A stretch of 35,527 nt of DNA from Terrisporobacter sp. (lineage in GTDB: Bacteria; Bacillota; Clostridia; Peptostreptococcales; Peptostreptococcaceae). The stretch lies in the NCBI RefSeq assembly GCF_017888745.1, contig NZ_JAGHFM010000076.1, positions 1 to 35,527 on the forward strand, in the 5' to 3' direction. The notes beneath the pieces were generated by a model. The model saw only the letters and a list, made by a program, of their open reading frames with translations. It had not been told where the DNA came from and ran no database searches. Both the position numbers and the translations under genes were made by a program. Positions 20,714 to 30,021 of this stretch are shown one piece after another; position 1 is the stretch's first letter, and every line of letters begins with the position of its first letter.

Positions 20714-21484
20714 ATGAGTTATAACATAGCGGTAGCAGGAAAAGGTGGAACTGGTAAAACAAGTCTTACAGGGCTTTTAATAGATAATTTATTAAAAGAA
20801 AATAAAAAACCAATTCTTGTAGTTGATGCTGATGCTAATGCTAATATTAATGAAGTATTGGGAGTAGATGTAGAAGCTACAATAGGTCAAATTAGGGAAG
20901 AAGCTAATATGACTGAAAAAAGAGGCGATTCATTTCCTGGAGGTATGACGAAAGCTCAATTTTTACAATGGAAATTAAATTCTATTATAGTAGAAGGTGA
21001 AGGATACGACTTATTAGTAATGGGACGATCTGAAGGTGAAGGCTGTTATTGTTTCGTAAATGGAATATTAAGAGAGCAAGTCCAAAAGATTTCTAGCCAT
21101 TATAACTATGTAATCACTGATAATGAGGCAGGTATGGAACATTTAAGTAGAAAGACATCTAAACATATTGATACTTTGTTATTAGTAAGTGATTGCTCAA
21201 GAAGAAGTATACAAGCTGTTGCAAGAATTAGAGACTTAGCTGATGAATTAAATTTAAGTGTTGGAAGTGTTTATCTTATAGTAAATAAAGCACCGGATGG
21301 GGAGTTAAATGACGGTATAAAAGAAGAAATAAAAAGACATGATTTAAACCTTCTAGGTGTTGTACCTTTAGATGAATTAATATATGAATATGATTCTAAC
21401 GGAATTCCACTTGTGAATTTACCTAAAGAATCAAAATCTAGAATGGCTATGGAGAAAATTATAGCTAAATTAGAATTAAAATAG
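20714..21484 (+). CDS. cooC2: Second CooC/AcsF-type nickel-insertion ATPase
   Basis: P-loop VAGKGGTGKTSLTG, VVDADANANINEVLG, CYCFVNG, ITDNEAGMEHLSRKT; adjacent to acsDCEB. Confidence 0.92.
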   Translation: MSYNIAVAGKGGTGKTSLTGLLIDNLLKENKKPILVVDADANANINEVLGVDVEATIGQIREEANMTEKRGDSFPGGMTKAQFLQWKLNSIIVEGEGYDLLVMGRSEGEGCYCFVNGILREQVQKISSHYNYVITDNEAGMEHLSRKTSKHIDTLLLVSDCSRRSIQAVARIRDLADELNLSVGSVYLIVNKAPDGELNDGIKEEIKRHDLNLLGVVPLDELIYEYDSNGIPLVNLPKESKSRMAMEKIIAKLELK

Positions 21485-21503
21485 GCTTAAGGGGGAAAAA
21501 GAT

Positions 21504-22448
21504 ATGGCATTTAAAATGTCTGTTCAAAAAAGTTCTGGAAAAGTAAATGAAGTAGTAATAGGAACAGGAGAAAAGGCTATAAAATTAGGTGGAGAAAATG
21601 TATTACCATTCTATGCATTTGATGGTGATACAGGAAATGTCCAAAAGGTTGGTATAGAAATTAATGATGTATATCCAGAAAGTTGGATTCAATGCTACAA
21701 AGATATGTATAAAGATGTAGCAAATGATCCAGCTGCATGGGCTAAATACGTTGAAGATAATACAGAAGCAGATTTTGTTTGCTTAAGATTAGTAGGTGCA
21801 GATCCAAATGCAGAGGATAAATCTGCTGAAGAATGCGCAGAAGTAGCTAAAAAAGTGGCTGATGCTATTGAATTACCTTTAGTAATAGCTGGATGTGGAG
21901 TTGCTGAAAAGGATGGTAAAGTATTTGCCAAAGTTTCTGAAGCCCTTGAAGGCAAAAATATTTTAATATTATCTGCAGTTGAAGAAAACTATAAAGAAGT
22001 TGGTGCAGCAGCAGGCCTAGCATACGGTCAAAAAGTTGGTGCAGAATCAGCAGTAGATATAAACTTAGCTAAGCAAATGAATGTTTTATTAACTCAATTA
22101 GGTGTTAAACCTGAAAATACAGTTATGAACGTAGGTTGTTCAGCTGTAGGATATGGTTATGAGTATGTTGCATCTACAATGGATAGAATTAGATTAGCAG
22201 CTTTCAATCAAAATGATAAGTCATTACAAGTTCCAATTATAACACCAGTTTCTTTTGAAGTTGGTCATGTTAAAGAAGCTATAGCTGATGAGATAGATCA
22301 ACCAGAATGGGGATGCAATGAAAAAAGAAGTATAGCTATGGAAGTTTCAACTGCTGCAAGTGTTTTAGTAGGTGGATCTGATGCAGTAATACTTCGTCAT
22401 CCAGAATCAATAAAAACTATAAAAACATTAATAGGCGAATTAGCTTAA
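21504..22448 (+). CDS. acsD: Corrinoid iron-sulfur protein small subunit (acetyl-CoA synthase delta)
   Basis: 314-aa ORF; GGENVLPFYAFDGDTGN, LVGADPNAEDKSAEECAEVAKKV; syntenic with acsC. Confidence 0.94.
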   Translation: MAFKMSVQKSSGKVNEVVIGTGEKAIKLGGENVLPFYAFDGDTGNVQKVGIEINDVYPESWIQCYKDMYKDVANDPAAWAKYVEDNTEADFVCLRLVGADPNAEDKSAEECAEVAKKVADAIELPLVIAGCGVAEKDGKVFAKVSEALEGKNILILSAVEENYKEVGAAAGLAYGQKVGAESAVDINLAKQMNVLLTQLGVKPENTVMNVGCSAVGYGYEYVASTMDRIRLAAFNQNDKSLQVPIITPVSFEVGHVKEAIADEIDQPEWGCNEKRSIAMEVSTAASVLVGGSDAVILRHPESIKTIKTLIGELA

Positions 22449-22478
22449 TATTATTTGTAAGGTTAGGGGGATAAAACA

Positions 22479-23843
22479 ATGGCATTAAAAGCTTTAGATA
22501 TATTTAAATTAACACCAAAGAAAAACTGTAAGGAATGTGGATTTCCAACTTGTATGGCTTTCTCTATGAAAGTTGCTAGTGGAGCAGTAGAAGTAGAAAA
22601 ATGTCCACATATGTCTGATGAAGCAATACAAAAATTATCAGAGGCTACTGCGCCTCCAATGAAAACTTTAAAAGTTGGAGCTGGAGAAAGTGAATATACT
22701 CTAGGTGGAGAAACTGTATTATTTAGACATGAAAAAACTTTAGTAAGTAAAAATAGATTTGCTATAGCATTTTGTGACTGCATGACTGAAGAACAAGTAG
22801 ATGCAAAAATAGCTAATATAAAAGCAGTAGAATATGAAAGAATTGGAGAAGTAATGAGAGCTGAATTTGCTTTTGTTACTTACAATGAAAATAAAGAAAA
22901 TTTCTTAAGTATTATAAATAAATTAAAAGCTGAAACTAAAGTAGCATTCATATTAAATGTTTCTGATGCTGAAGTTGCTAAAGAAGCTGTTGAAGTATTA
23001 AAAGGATTAAATCCAGTAGTATATGGAGCTAATAAAGATAACTACAAAGCTATGATAGATGTAGTTAAAGGAGATAATTTAGCTTTAGGTGTAAAAGCTG
23101 ACAGCTTAGAAGGATTATATGAAACAGTTGAACTAATTCAAAAAGCTGGATATAAAGAATTAATCCTTGATGTAACTGGAGAAAACATAAAAGATACTTA
23201 TGTTAATGCAGTTCAAGTTAGAAGAATAGCTTTAAAAGAGCAAGATAGAACTTTTGGATATCCATCATTAGTATTTATAAATAAATTAGCTAATGGAGAT
23301 GACATGATGGAAGTTGCATTAGCATCTACATTTACAGTTAAATATGGTTCTATATTAGTTTTAAATGATATAAATTATGCAAAAGCATTACCATTATATG
23401 CTTTAAGACAAAACTTATATACTGATCCACAAAAACCAATGAGAGTTGAAACAAAAGTATATCCATTAAACAACCCAGATGAAAATTCTCCAGTATTAGT
23501 TACTGTTGACTTTGCTTTAACTTATTTCGTAGTAACTGGAGATATAGAAAGATCTAAAGTTCCATGCTGGTTAGTAATACCTGATGCAGGTGGATATTCA
23601 GTTCTTACTTCTTGGGCTGCTGGTAAATTTGGTGGTAGTGTAATAGGAAACTTTGTCAAAGAATGTGGTATAGCTGATATGACTAAGAACAGAGATTTAA
23701 TAATACCAGGTAAGGTAGCAGTTATACAAGCAGATGTACAAGATAATTTACCAGATTGGAATGTAATAGTAGGTCCTGCTGAGTCTATGGAACTACCTAA
23801 ATTCTTAAAAGAATATATGGAATCAAAAACAGTAACAGCATAA
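22479..23843 (+). CDS. acsC: Corrinoid iron-sulfur protein large subunit (gamma)
   Basis: 454-aa ORF; N-terminal 4Fe-4S motif KKNCKECGFPTCMAFSMKVASGAVEVEKCPHMS. Confidence 0.95.
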   Translation: MALKALDIFKLTPKKNCKECGFPTCMAFSMKVASGAVEVEKCPHMSDEAIQKLSEATAPPMKTLKVGAGESEYTLGGETVLFRHEKTLVSKNRFAIAFCDCMTEEQVDAKIANIKAVEYERIGEVMRAEFAFVTYNENKENFLSIINKLKAETKVAFILNVSDAEVAKEAVEVLKGLNPVVYGANKDNYKAMIDVVKGDNLALGVKADSLEGLYETVELIQKAGYKELILDVTGENIKDTYVNAVQVRRIALKEQDRTFGYPSLVFINKLANGDDMMEVALASTFTVKYGSILVLNDINYAKALPLYALRQNLYTDPQKPMRVETKVYPLNNPDENSPVLVTVDFALTYFVVTGDIERSKVPCWLVIPDAGGYSVLTSWAAGKFGGSVIGNFVKECGIADMTKNRDLIIPGKVAVIQADVQDNLPDWNVIVGPAESMELPKFLKEYMESKTVTA

Positions 23844-23894
23844 TTTTAGACAATAATTTATAAGATATATAAAATCTAAGGGGGATAAATTAGT

Positions 23895-24710
23895 ATGGAA
23901 AAATTTATGATTATAGGTGAAAGAATTCACTGTATAGCACCACCAATAAGAAAAGCTATAGCTGAAAGAGATCCAGAGCCAATATTAAAAAGAGCAAAAG
24001 AGCAATTAGATGCAGGGGCTCATGTTATAGATTTTAATATCGGGCCAGCTGAAAGAGATGGAGCTGAAATAATGGAATGGGGAGTTAAGTTACTTCAAAG
24101 TGAATTAAATAATGTTCCACTAGCTTTAGATACAGCTAATGTTGCAGCTTTAGAAGCTGGATTAAAAGTTTACGATAGAACTCATGGAAAGCCAATAATA
24201 AACTCTGCTGATGCTGGAGATAGAATGCATTTAATGGAGGTAGCTGGCGAATATGATGCAGCAATAATAGCATTATGTGCGAAAGAAGGTATACCTGCAG
24301 ATAATGACCAACGTATGGGATATTGTACAGAGTTAATAGAAGCAGCTGCAATGGCTGGATTAGATCCTGAAACAGATGTATTATTTGATCCACTTTGCTT
24401 AGTTATAAAAGGAATGCAAGATAAACAAATGGATGTTTTAGAAGCAATAAGACAAATGACTGAAATGGGATTAAAAACTACAGGTGGATTATCAAATGTT
24501 TCTAATGGTTGTCCAAAACATATAAGACCTATATTAGATAGCAATTGGTTAGCAATGGCTATGGCTAATGGATTCTCTTCTGCGATAGTTAACCCATTAG
24601 ATGAATTATTAATACAAACAATAAAATCTTGTGACATAATAAGAAACTCTAATTTATATGCAGATTCTTTCTTAGAAGTGAGAGATTTAGCATTTGACTA
24701 TAGAGGATAA
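23895..24710 (+). CDS. acsE: Methyltetrahydrofolate:corrinoid/iron-sulfur protein methyltransferase
   Basis: 271-aa ORF; IIGERIHCIAPPI, DAGAHVIDFNIGP, KTTGGLSNVSNGCP (pterin-binding methyltransferase). Confidence 0.95.
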   Translation: MEKFMIIGERIHCIAPPIRKAIAERDPEPILKRAKEQLDAGAHVIDFNIGPAERDGAEIMEWGVKLLQSELNNVPLALDTANVAALEAGLKVYDRTHGKPIINSADAGDRMHLMEVAGEYDAAIIALCAKEGIPADNDQRMGYCTELIEAAAMAGLDPETDVLFDPLCLVIKGMQDKQMDVLEAIRQMTEMGLKTTGGLSNVSNGCPKHIRPILDSNWLAMAMANGFSSAIVNPLDELLIQTIKSCDIIRNSNLYADSFLEVRDLAFDYRG

Positions 24711-24748
24711 ATATAAAAATTTATTAAATAATAGAATTAGGTTTAGAT

Positions 24749-24776
24749 GACTAAGCTTTTATATAAAAGCTTAGTC
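24749..24776. repeat. 28-bp perfect palindrome in the acsE-acsB gap
   Basis: GACTAAGCTTTTATATAAAAGCTTAGTC equals its own reverse complement; no T-tract follows. Confidence 0.95.
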
Positions 24777-24816
24777 TGAATATAAACATATAATTCATAA
24801 AAGGGGGAAGTAAAAA

Positions 24817-26946
24817 GTGAATTTATATAATACAATTTACACAGGTGCAAACCAAGCATACGATGCTGCAAATGGTGCACTTTCAGCTGCAATAGCAGAA
24901 AAAGGGAAAGAGTGTCCAGTAGCATTCCCAGATACAGCATATTCTATTCCATGTATATATGCTGCAACTGGGCAAAAGATGGCTACTTTAGGAGATTTAG
25001 AGGGTGCTTTAGCAATAGTAAAAGCTTTAATAGTAGAAAAACCATTACTTGAAACAGCTTTAAATGCTGGTTTAGCTACAGCTTTAGCAGCTGAAATCGT
25101 TGAAGCGGTTAAATATGCAACTAACGAAACTCCATATGAAGCTCCTTGTGCAGGGCACGTAGTTGACCCTGTAATCAGATCTTTAGGTGTACCGCTAGTT
25201 ACAGGGGATATACCTGGTGTTGCAGTTGTTCTTGGTGAATGCCCAGATGCTGAAACATTAGCAAAAGTAGTTAAAGATTATCAATCAAAAGGTTTATTAA
25301 CTTTCTTAGTAGGAAAAGTTATAGATCAAGCTATAGAAGCTGAAGTGAAAATGGGTGTAGACCTTCGTGTTATCCCTCTAGGATATGATGTAACTTCTGT
25401 TATACATGTTGTTTCTGTTGCTATAAGAGCTGCATTAATATTCGGTGCTGTTCCTCCAGGAGATTTAAATCAATTATTAGAATATACATCTAAGAGAGTT
25501 CCTGCATTCGTTAATGCATTTGGACCACTTAGTGAATTAGTAGTTGCTTGTGGTGCTGGTGCTATAGCTTTAGGATTCCCAGTTATAACTGATCAAGTTG
25601 TTACTGAAGTACCATGTAACTTATTAACTCAAAGAGATTATGATAAATTTGTTGCAACTTCTCTAGAAGCTAGAGGAATAAAAATAAAAGTAACTGAAAT
25701 ACCTATACCAGTTGGATTTGCGGCAGCTTTCGAAGGGGAAAGAATTAGAAAAGCTGAAATGGCATATGAATTCGGTGGAAACAAAACTCCTGCTTGGGAA
25801 TTAGTTATAGCTAAACCAATGTCAGAGGTAGAAGATCATAAAATAGAAGTAATAGGTGAAAATATAGATTTATCTAAATTAGCAGATGGAGTTACAAGAC
25901 TACCTCTTGCTGTAGTAGTTAATGTTGCTGGTAAAGCAATGCAAGAAGACTTCGAACCGGTTCTTGAAAGACGTTTCCATTACTTTATGAACTATATAGA
26001 AGGATTAATGCATGTTGGTCAAAGAGACATGTCTTGGGTAAGAATATCTAAAGATGCAGTAGAAAAAGGATTTAAATTAGAGCATATAGGTGAAGTTATG
26101 TATGCTATGATGAAAGATGAATTTGAAGCTGTTGTTGATAAATGTGAGGTTACTATAATAACTGATGAAGCGATAGTAAATGAAAGAAAATCTGAAGCAT
26201 TAGCAAGATATGAAGCAAGAGATAATAGATTAGCTTCTCTTGTTGATGAAAGTGTTGAAGATTTCTATTCTTGTAACATGTGTCAATCATTTGCTCCAGC
26301 TCACGTTTGTGTTGTTACTCCTGAAAGACTAGGACTTTGTGGTGCAGTTTCTTGGTTAGATGCTAAAGCTACAAAAGAACTTAATCCAACAGGACCTTGT
26401 CAACCAATACCAAAAGGTGAATGCTTAGATGATAAAAAAGGTATCTGGCAATCAGTTAATGATACTGTAAACGAAATATCTCAAGGTGCAGTTGAACAAG
26501 TTACACTTTACTCTATAATGGAAGATCCAATGACTTCTTGTGGATGTTTTGAATGTATATGTGGTATAATGCCAGAAGCTAACGGATTAGTTATAGTAAA
26601 CAGAGAATTCCCAGGAGTAACTCCTGTTGGTATGACTTTTGGTGAGCTTGCTTCTATGACTGGTGGTGGGGTTCAAACTCCAGGATTTATGGGCCATGGT
26701 AGACATTTCATATCTTCTAAAAAATTCGCTTACACAGAAGGTGGACCAGAGAGAATAGTTTGGATGCCAAAAGAATTAAAAGATTTTGTAGCTGATAAAC
26801 TTGATGCTACAGTTAAAGAAATGACTGGAATAGATAACTTTAGTCAAATGATTTGCGATGAAACTATAGCAGTTGATTCAGAATCAGTTTGTGCTTTCCT
26901 TGAGGAAAAAGGACATCCAGCATTATCTATGGATCCAATAATGTAA
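24817..26946 (+). CDS. acsB: CO dehydrogenase/acetyl-CoA synthase, acetyl-CoA synthase subunit
   Basis: 709-aa ORF, GTG start after GGGGG; A-cluster Cys motifs CNMCQSFAPAHVCVVTPERLGLCGAVSWLDA and SCGCFECICGIMPEANG. Confidence 0.97.
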   Translation: MNLYNTIYTGANQAYDAANGALSAAIAEKGKECPVAFPDTAYSIPCIYAATGQKMATLGDLEGALAIVKALIVEKPLLETALNAGLATALAAEIVEAVKYATNETPYEAPCAGHVVDPVIRSLGVPLVTGDIPGVAVVLGECPDAETLAKVVKDYQSKGLLTFLVGKVIDQAIEAEVKMGVDLRVIPLGYDVTSVIHVVSVAIRAALIFGAVPPGDLNQLLEYTSKRVPAFVNAFGPLSELVVACGAGAIALGFPVITDQVVTEVPCNLLTQRDYDKFVATSLEARGIKIKVTEIPIPVGFAAAFEGERIRKAEMAYEFGGNKTPAWELVIAKPMSEVEDHKIEVIGENIDLSKLADGVTRLPLAVVVNVAGKAMQEDFEPVLERRFHYFMNYIEGLMHVGQRDMSWVRISKDAVEKGFKLEHIGEVMYAMMKDEFEAVVDKCEVTIITDEAIVNERKSEALARYEARDNRLASLVDESVEDFYSCNMCQSFAPAHVCVVTPERLGLCGAVSWLDAKATKELNPTGPCQPIPKGECLDDKKGIWQSVNDTVNEISQGAVEQVTLYSIMEDPMTSCGCFECICGIMPEANGLVIVNREFPGVTPVGMTFGELASMTGGGVQTPGFMGHGRHFISSKKFAYTEGGPERIVWMPKELKDFVADKLDATVKEMTGIDNFSQMICDETIAVDSESVCAFLEEKGHPALSMDPIM

Positions 26947-26977
26947 TAATAAAAGAATTGATTTGGGGGAATAAAAT

Positions 26978-27355
26978 ATGAAAATATTAGCTGAATTAAA
27001 ATACTCTCCAAAACATACTTGGGTAAGAGTTGAAGGGGAATATGCTTACGTTGGTGTCACAGATTTTGCTCAAGAACAATTAGGAGAAGTGTTATTTGTT
27101 GAAATGCCAGAAGTAGAAGATGAATTAACTAAAGATGAATCTTTTGGTGTAATAGAGTCTTCTAAGGTAGCTTCTGATTTAATAGCTCCAGTTTCAGGAG
27201 AAGTAGTTGAAATAAATGAAGATAAATTAGAAGATGAACCTGAATATGTAAATGAAGATCCATATGATGCATGGATTTGCAAAGTTAAAATGTCAGATGC
27301 ATCTGAATTAGATACATTATTAAGTGGAGAAGATTATCAAAAGGGCCTAGAGTAA
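26978..27355 (+). CDS. gcvH: Glycine cleavage system H protein
   Basis: 125-aa ORF; KYSPKHTWVRVEGEYAYVGVTDFAQEQLGEVLFVEMP and lipoylation-site context GVIESSKVASDL. Confidence 0.95.
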   Translation: MKILAELKYSPKHTWVRVEGEYAYVGVTDFAQEQLGEVLFVEMPEVEDELTKDESFGVIESSKVASDLIAPVSGEVVEINEDKLEDEPEYVNEDPYDAWICKVKMSDASELDTLLSGEDYQKGLE

Positions 27356-27382
27356 TCTAGTACTACTTAATATTAAATTAAT

Positions 27383-27427
27383 AAAAGCATAGTAAATTTA
27401 AGCGCGCTAAGTTTACTATGCTTTTTT
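27383..27427 (+). terminator. Intrinsic terminator between gcvH and acsV
   Basis: AAAAGCATAGTAAA-N15-TTTACTATGCTTTTTT, with an inner AGCGCGCT palindrome. Confidence 0.9.
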
Positions 27428-27523
27428 ACTCATAGTGATATATACAAATAAGGGAATTTCATACCTATTTAAATAAGATAGCAGGTTGAGTGATTATAAA
27501 AATAAAATTATTGGGGTGATGAT

Positions 27524-29452
27524 ATGGCTAAAGTGTTTTTTAAATCACATAACAAAGAAGTTCAGTGTGAAGTGGGTGAAAATTTATTAGATTTAGCAAG
27601 AAAGGCAGATATATTTATAGATGCACCTTGTAATGGATCTCAATCATGTGGAAAATGTAAAGTTAAACTATTAGATGGCAAATGTGATACTGAAAAAAAT
27701 ATACATATTAGTGATGATGAATGGGAACAAGGATATATATTAGCCTGTGCCACTAAAGTTACTGAAGATATAGTAGTAGATGTTCCATCTAAACTTTCTT
27801 CATCAATGCATGGTATGAAAATAGAAGGTTCAGATAAAAAAGTGGATAAGGATTTATTTGATAGAGCTAAGAAATTAATAGACGATAACGGGCTTTCATA
27901 TAGCACTAATATAGAAAAAAGATATATTGAATTAGAAGAACCATCATTAGATGATAACATAAGTGATGTTGACAGACTTGAAAGACAAGTGAGACAAGAT
28001 TTTGGAATAGATGGAATTGATTTTAGATTAGATATATTAAGAAAAATGCCAAAAGTATTAAGAGAAAATAATTTTAAGGTAACTTTAACTTATGTTAAAA
28101 AGAGAAATAAAATAACAATATTAAATATTGAATCAGGAAATAAAGAGGGAGAATTATACGGTCTAGCTATAGATATAGGGACTACTTCTGTTGTTGTGTG
28201 TTTAGTAAATTTAATAACTAATGAAATTATTGAAAAAACATCATCAGGAAATTCTCAAATAAGATACGGCGCAGATGTTATAAATAGAATAGTATTTGCC
28301 GTTAGAAAAGATAATCTAGAAATTATGAGAAAGGCAATAGTAGAAGATACTTTAAATCCTTTAATAGAGTCAATCTATGAAAAAACAGGTATTGATAAGA
28401 ATAATGTAATTAGAGCTGTTATTTCCGGGAATACTACTATGTCTACGCTATTTTTAGGTATATATCCTGATTATTTGAGATTAGAACCTTATATACCACC
28501 ATATTTAAAATCACCAAGACTAATGGGCGAAGATGTAGGCTTAAATATTAATCAAAGTGCATTAATTTATCTATCTCCAAATGTAGCTAGTTATGTTGGT
28601 GGAGATATAACAGCAGGTGTATTATCAGCAGGTATATGGGCAAGTGAAGAGAATACACTATTCATTGATTTGGGTACTAATGGAGAAATAGTATTTGGAA
28701 ATAAAGATTTCATGATGTGCTGTGCATGTTCTGCTGGGCCAGCTTTTGAAGGTGGAGGTATAAGTTGTGGAATGAGAGCCTCTGCTGGTGCAATTGAAAA
28801 AGTTAGTATTGATAAGGATACTTTAGAACCGAAATTGACTATAATTGGAGAAGGTAACCCAATAGGAATATGTGGTTCTGGTATAATAGATTTAATCTGC
28901 CAAATGCTACTTAAAGGTGTAATAGATAGAAGAGGTAAAATCCAAAAAGGTCTTGATAATAGAAGAGTAAGATTTAATGAGCATGAAATTGGTGAGTATG
29001 TATTAGCTTTCAAGGATGACTATGAAGGTTTAGAAAATGATTTAGTTGTAAATGAAGTAGATATAGATAACTTTATAAGAGCTAAAGGAGCCATATATTC
29101 AGGAGCATCTGTGCTTCTTGAAAGTTTAGGCATGGATTTTGAAGTCATAGATAAAGTATATATAGCTGGAGGTATAGGAAATAACCTTGACATAGAAAAT
29201 TCTATATTAATTGGATTACTACCTGATGTAGATAGAAGTAAATTTAAATATATAGGAAATAGTTCATTAGTTGGTTCTTACTTAGCTTTAATTAGTTCAG
29301 ATGCAAAACATAAACTAGAGGAAATAGGTTCACAAATGACATATGTAGAATTAAGTGTATATCCTACATATATGGATGAATTTGTTTCTGCATGTTTCTT
29401 ACCTCATACCAATATAGATAGTTTTCCAACAGTAAAAGAAATCTTAGAATAA
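27524..29452 (+). CDS. acsV: ASKHA-domain [2Fe-2S] corrinoid-activating protein (AcsV/RACo-like)
   Basis: 642-aa ORF; N-terminal ferredoxin motif APCNGSQSCGKCKVKLLDGKC; ASKHA ATPase segments (LAIDIGTTSVVVCLV, FIDLGTNGEIVFGN). Confidence 0.92.
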   Translation: MAKVFFKSHNKEVQCEVGENLLDLARKADIFIDAPCNGSQSCGKCKVKLLDGKCDTEKNIHISDDEWEQGYILACATKVTEDIVVDVPSKLSSSMHGMKIEGSDKKVDKDLFDRAKKLIDDNGLSYSTNIEKRYIELEEPSLDDNISDVDRLERQVRQDFGIDGIDFRLDILRKMPKVLRENNFKVTLTYVKKRNKITILNIESGNKEGELYGLAIDIGTTSVVVCLVNLITNEIIEKTSSGNSQIRYGADVINRIVFAVRKDNLEIMRKAIVEDTLNPLIESIYEKTGIDKNNVIRAVISGNTTMSTLFLGIYPDYLRLEPYIPPYLKSPRLMGEDVGLNINQSALIYLSPNVASYVGGDITAGVLSAGIWASEENTLFIDLGTNGEIVFGNKDFMMCCACSAGPAFEGGGISCGMRASAGAIEKVSIDKDTLEPKLTIIGEGNPIGICGSGIIDLICQMLLKGVIDRRGKIQKGLDNRRVRFNEHEIGEYVLAFKDDYEGLENDLVVNEVDIDNFIRAKGAIYSGASVLLESLGMDFEVIDKVYIAGGIGNNLDIENSILIGLLPDVDRSKFKYIGNSSLVGSYLALISSDAKHKLEEIGSQMTYVELSVYPTYMDEFVSACFLPHTNIDSFPTVKEILE

Positions 29453-29480
29453 TATAAAATTTATTAATTTATAATTATAT

Positions 29481-29527
29481 AAAAAAACTCCTATAATATT
29501 TATAAAAAATATTATAGGAGTTTTTTT
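29481..29527. terminator. Strong bidirectional intrinsic terminator after acsV
   Basis: AAAAAAACTCCTATAATATT-loop-AATATTATAGGAGTTTTTTT. Confidence 0.95.
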
Positions 29528-29757
29528 ATGACAATAAATAATTACACTAAATTAGAAAATTATCAATGGAAGTAATTTATAAATAAAGAACATGTAAATT
29601 TAAAATTAAAAATGAAATATGTCAAGTTATGCAATAATACATAAAATAATGTATAATATTGAATTTTAATGAAATAAAATATATAAAATTAAATATTTTG
29701 ACAATTCATGTATATATTTACAACATAATTAATAATTGATAATCTTATATATATAGT

Positions 29758-29787
29758 CCAGTATAGAAGTGTTCAAAATACTGGAGG
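29758..29787 (+). promoter_or_regulatory. Possible SD-occluding hairpin upstream of the His/Cys peptide
   Basis: CCAGTAT-N13-ATACTGG (29758-29764 / 29778-29784); the right arm overlaps the first bases of the GGAGG SD (29783-29787). Confidence 0.4.
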
Positions 29788-29793
29788 TTTAAT

Positions 29794-29931
29794 ATGCTAA
29801 GAAGGAGTTTAATGAAACATCATAATCCACATATAGGTGGATGCTGCGGTAATGGTGGAGAAAACTGCTGTGGGAGCTATGACCATGAAGAACACATACA
29901 TCCATATGATCATGTTCACATTCATGCATAA
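29794..29931 (+). CDS. 45-aa His/Cys-rich peptide, putative metal-binding or leader peptide
   Basis: Manual translation: MLRRSLMKHHNPHIGGCCGNGGENCCGSYDHEEHIHPYDHVHIHA (9 His, 4 Cys as two CC pairs); GGAGG SD 6 nt upstream of ATG 29794; alternative ATG at 29812 after AAGGAG. Below the length cutoff of the ORF track. Confidence 0.72.
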   Translation: MLRRSLMKHHNPHIGGCCGNGGENCCGSYDHEEHIHPYDHVHIHA

Positions 29932-29964
29932 TAATTAAATAAGATAATCATAACTATAACCATG

Positions 29965-30021
29965 AAGGTTTATGTATTATAGATTTGTTATATCTATACA
30001 TATATAAACCTTTTATTTTTT
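29965..30021 (+). terminator. Terminator-like hairpin between the peptide gene and the binding-protein gene
   Basis: AAGGTTTAT...TATAGAT-loop-ATCTATA...ATAAACCTT, imperfect in the middle, followed by TTTTATTTTTT. Confidence 0.6.

Noticed and set aside
18435-24940. Minus-strand ORFs in metF, lpdA, acsD, acsC, acsE and acsB, including the 151-aa one at 24182-24637
   Set aside because: Shadow ORFs of conserved plus-strand genes; Ser/Thr/Pro/Leu-rich reading typical of antisense frames.
27070-29013. Minus-strand ORFs in gcvH and acsV
   Set aside because: Shadow ORFs with no independent support.
29698-29729. TTGACA as promoter of the His/Cys peptide
   Set aside because: No good -10 at 16-18 nt; CATAAT is 20 nt away, so the promoter call is unsupported.
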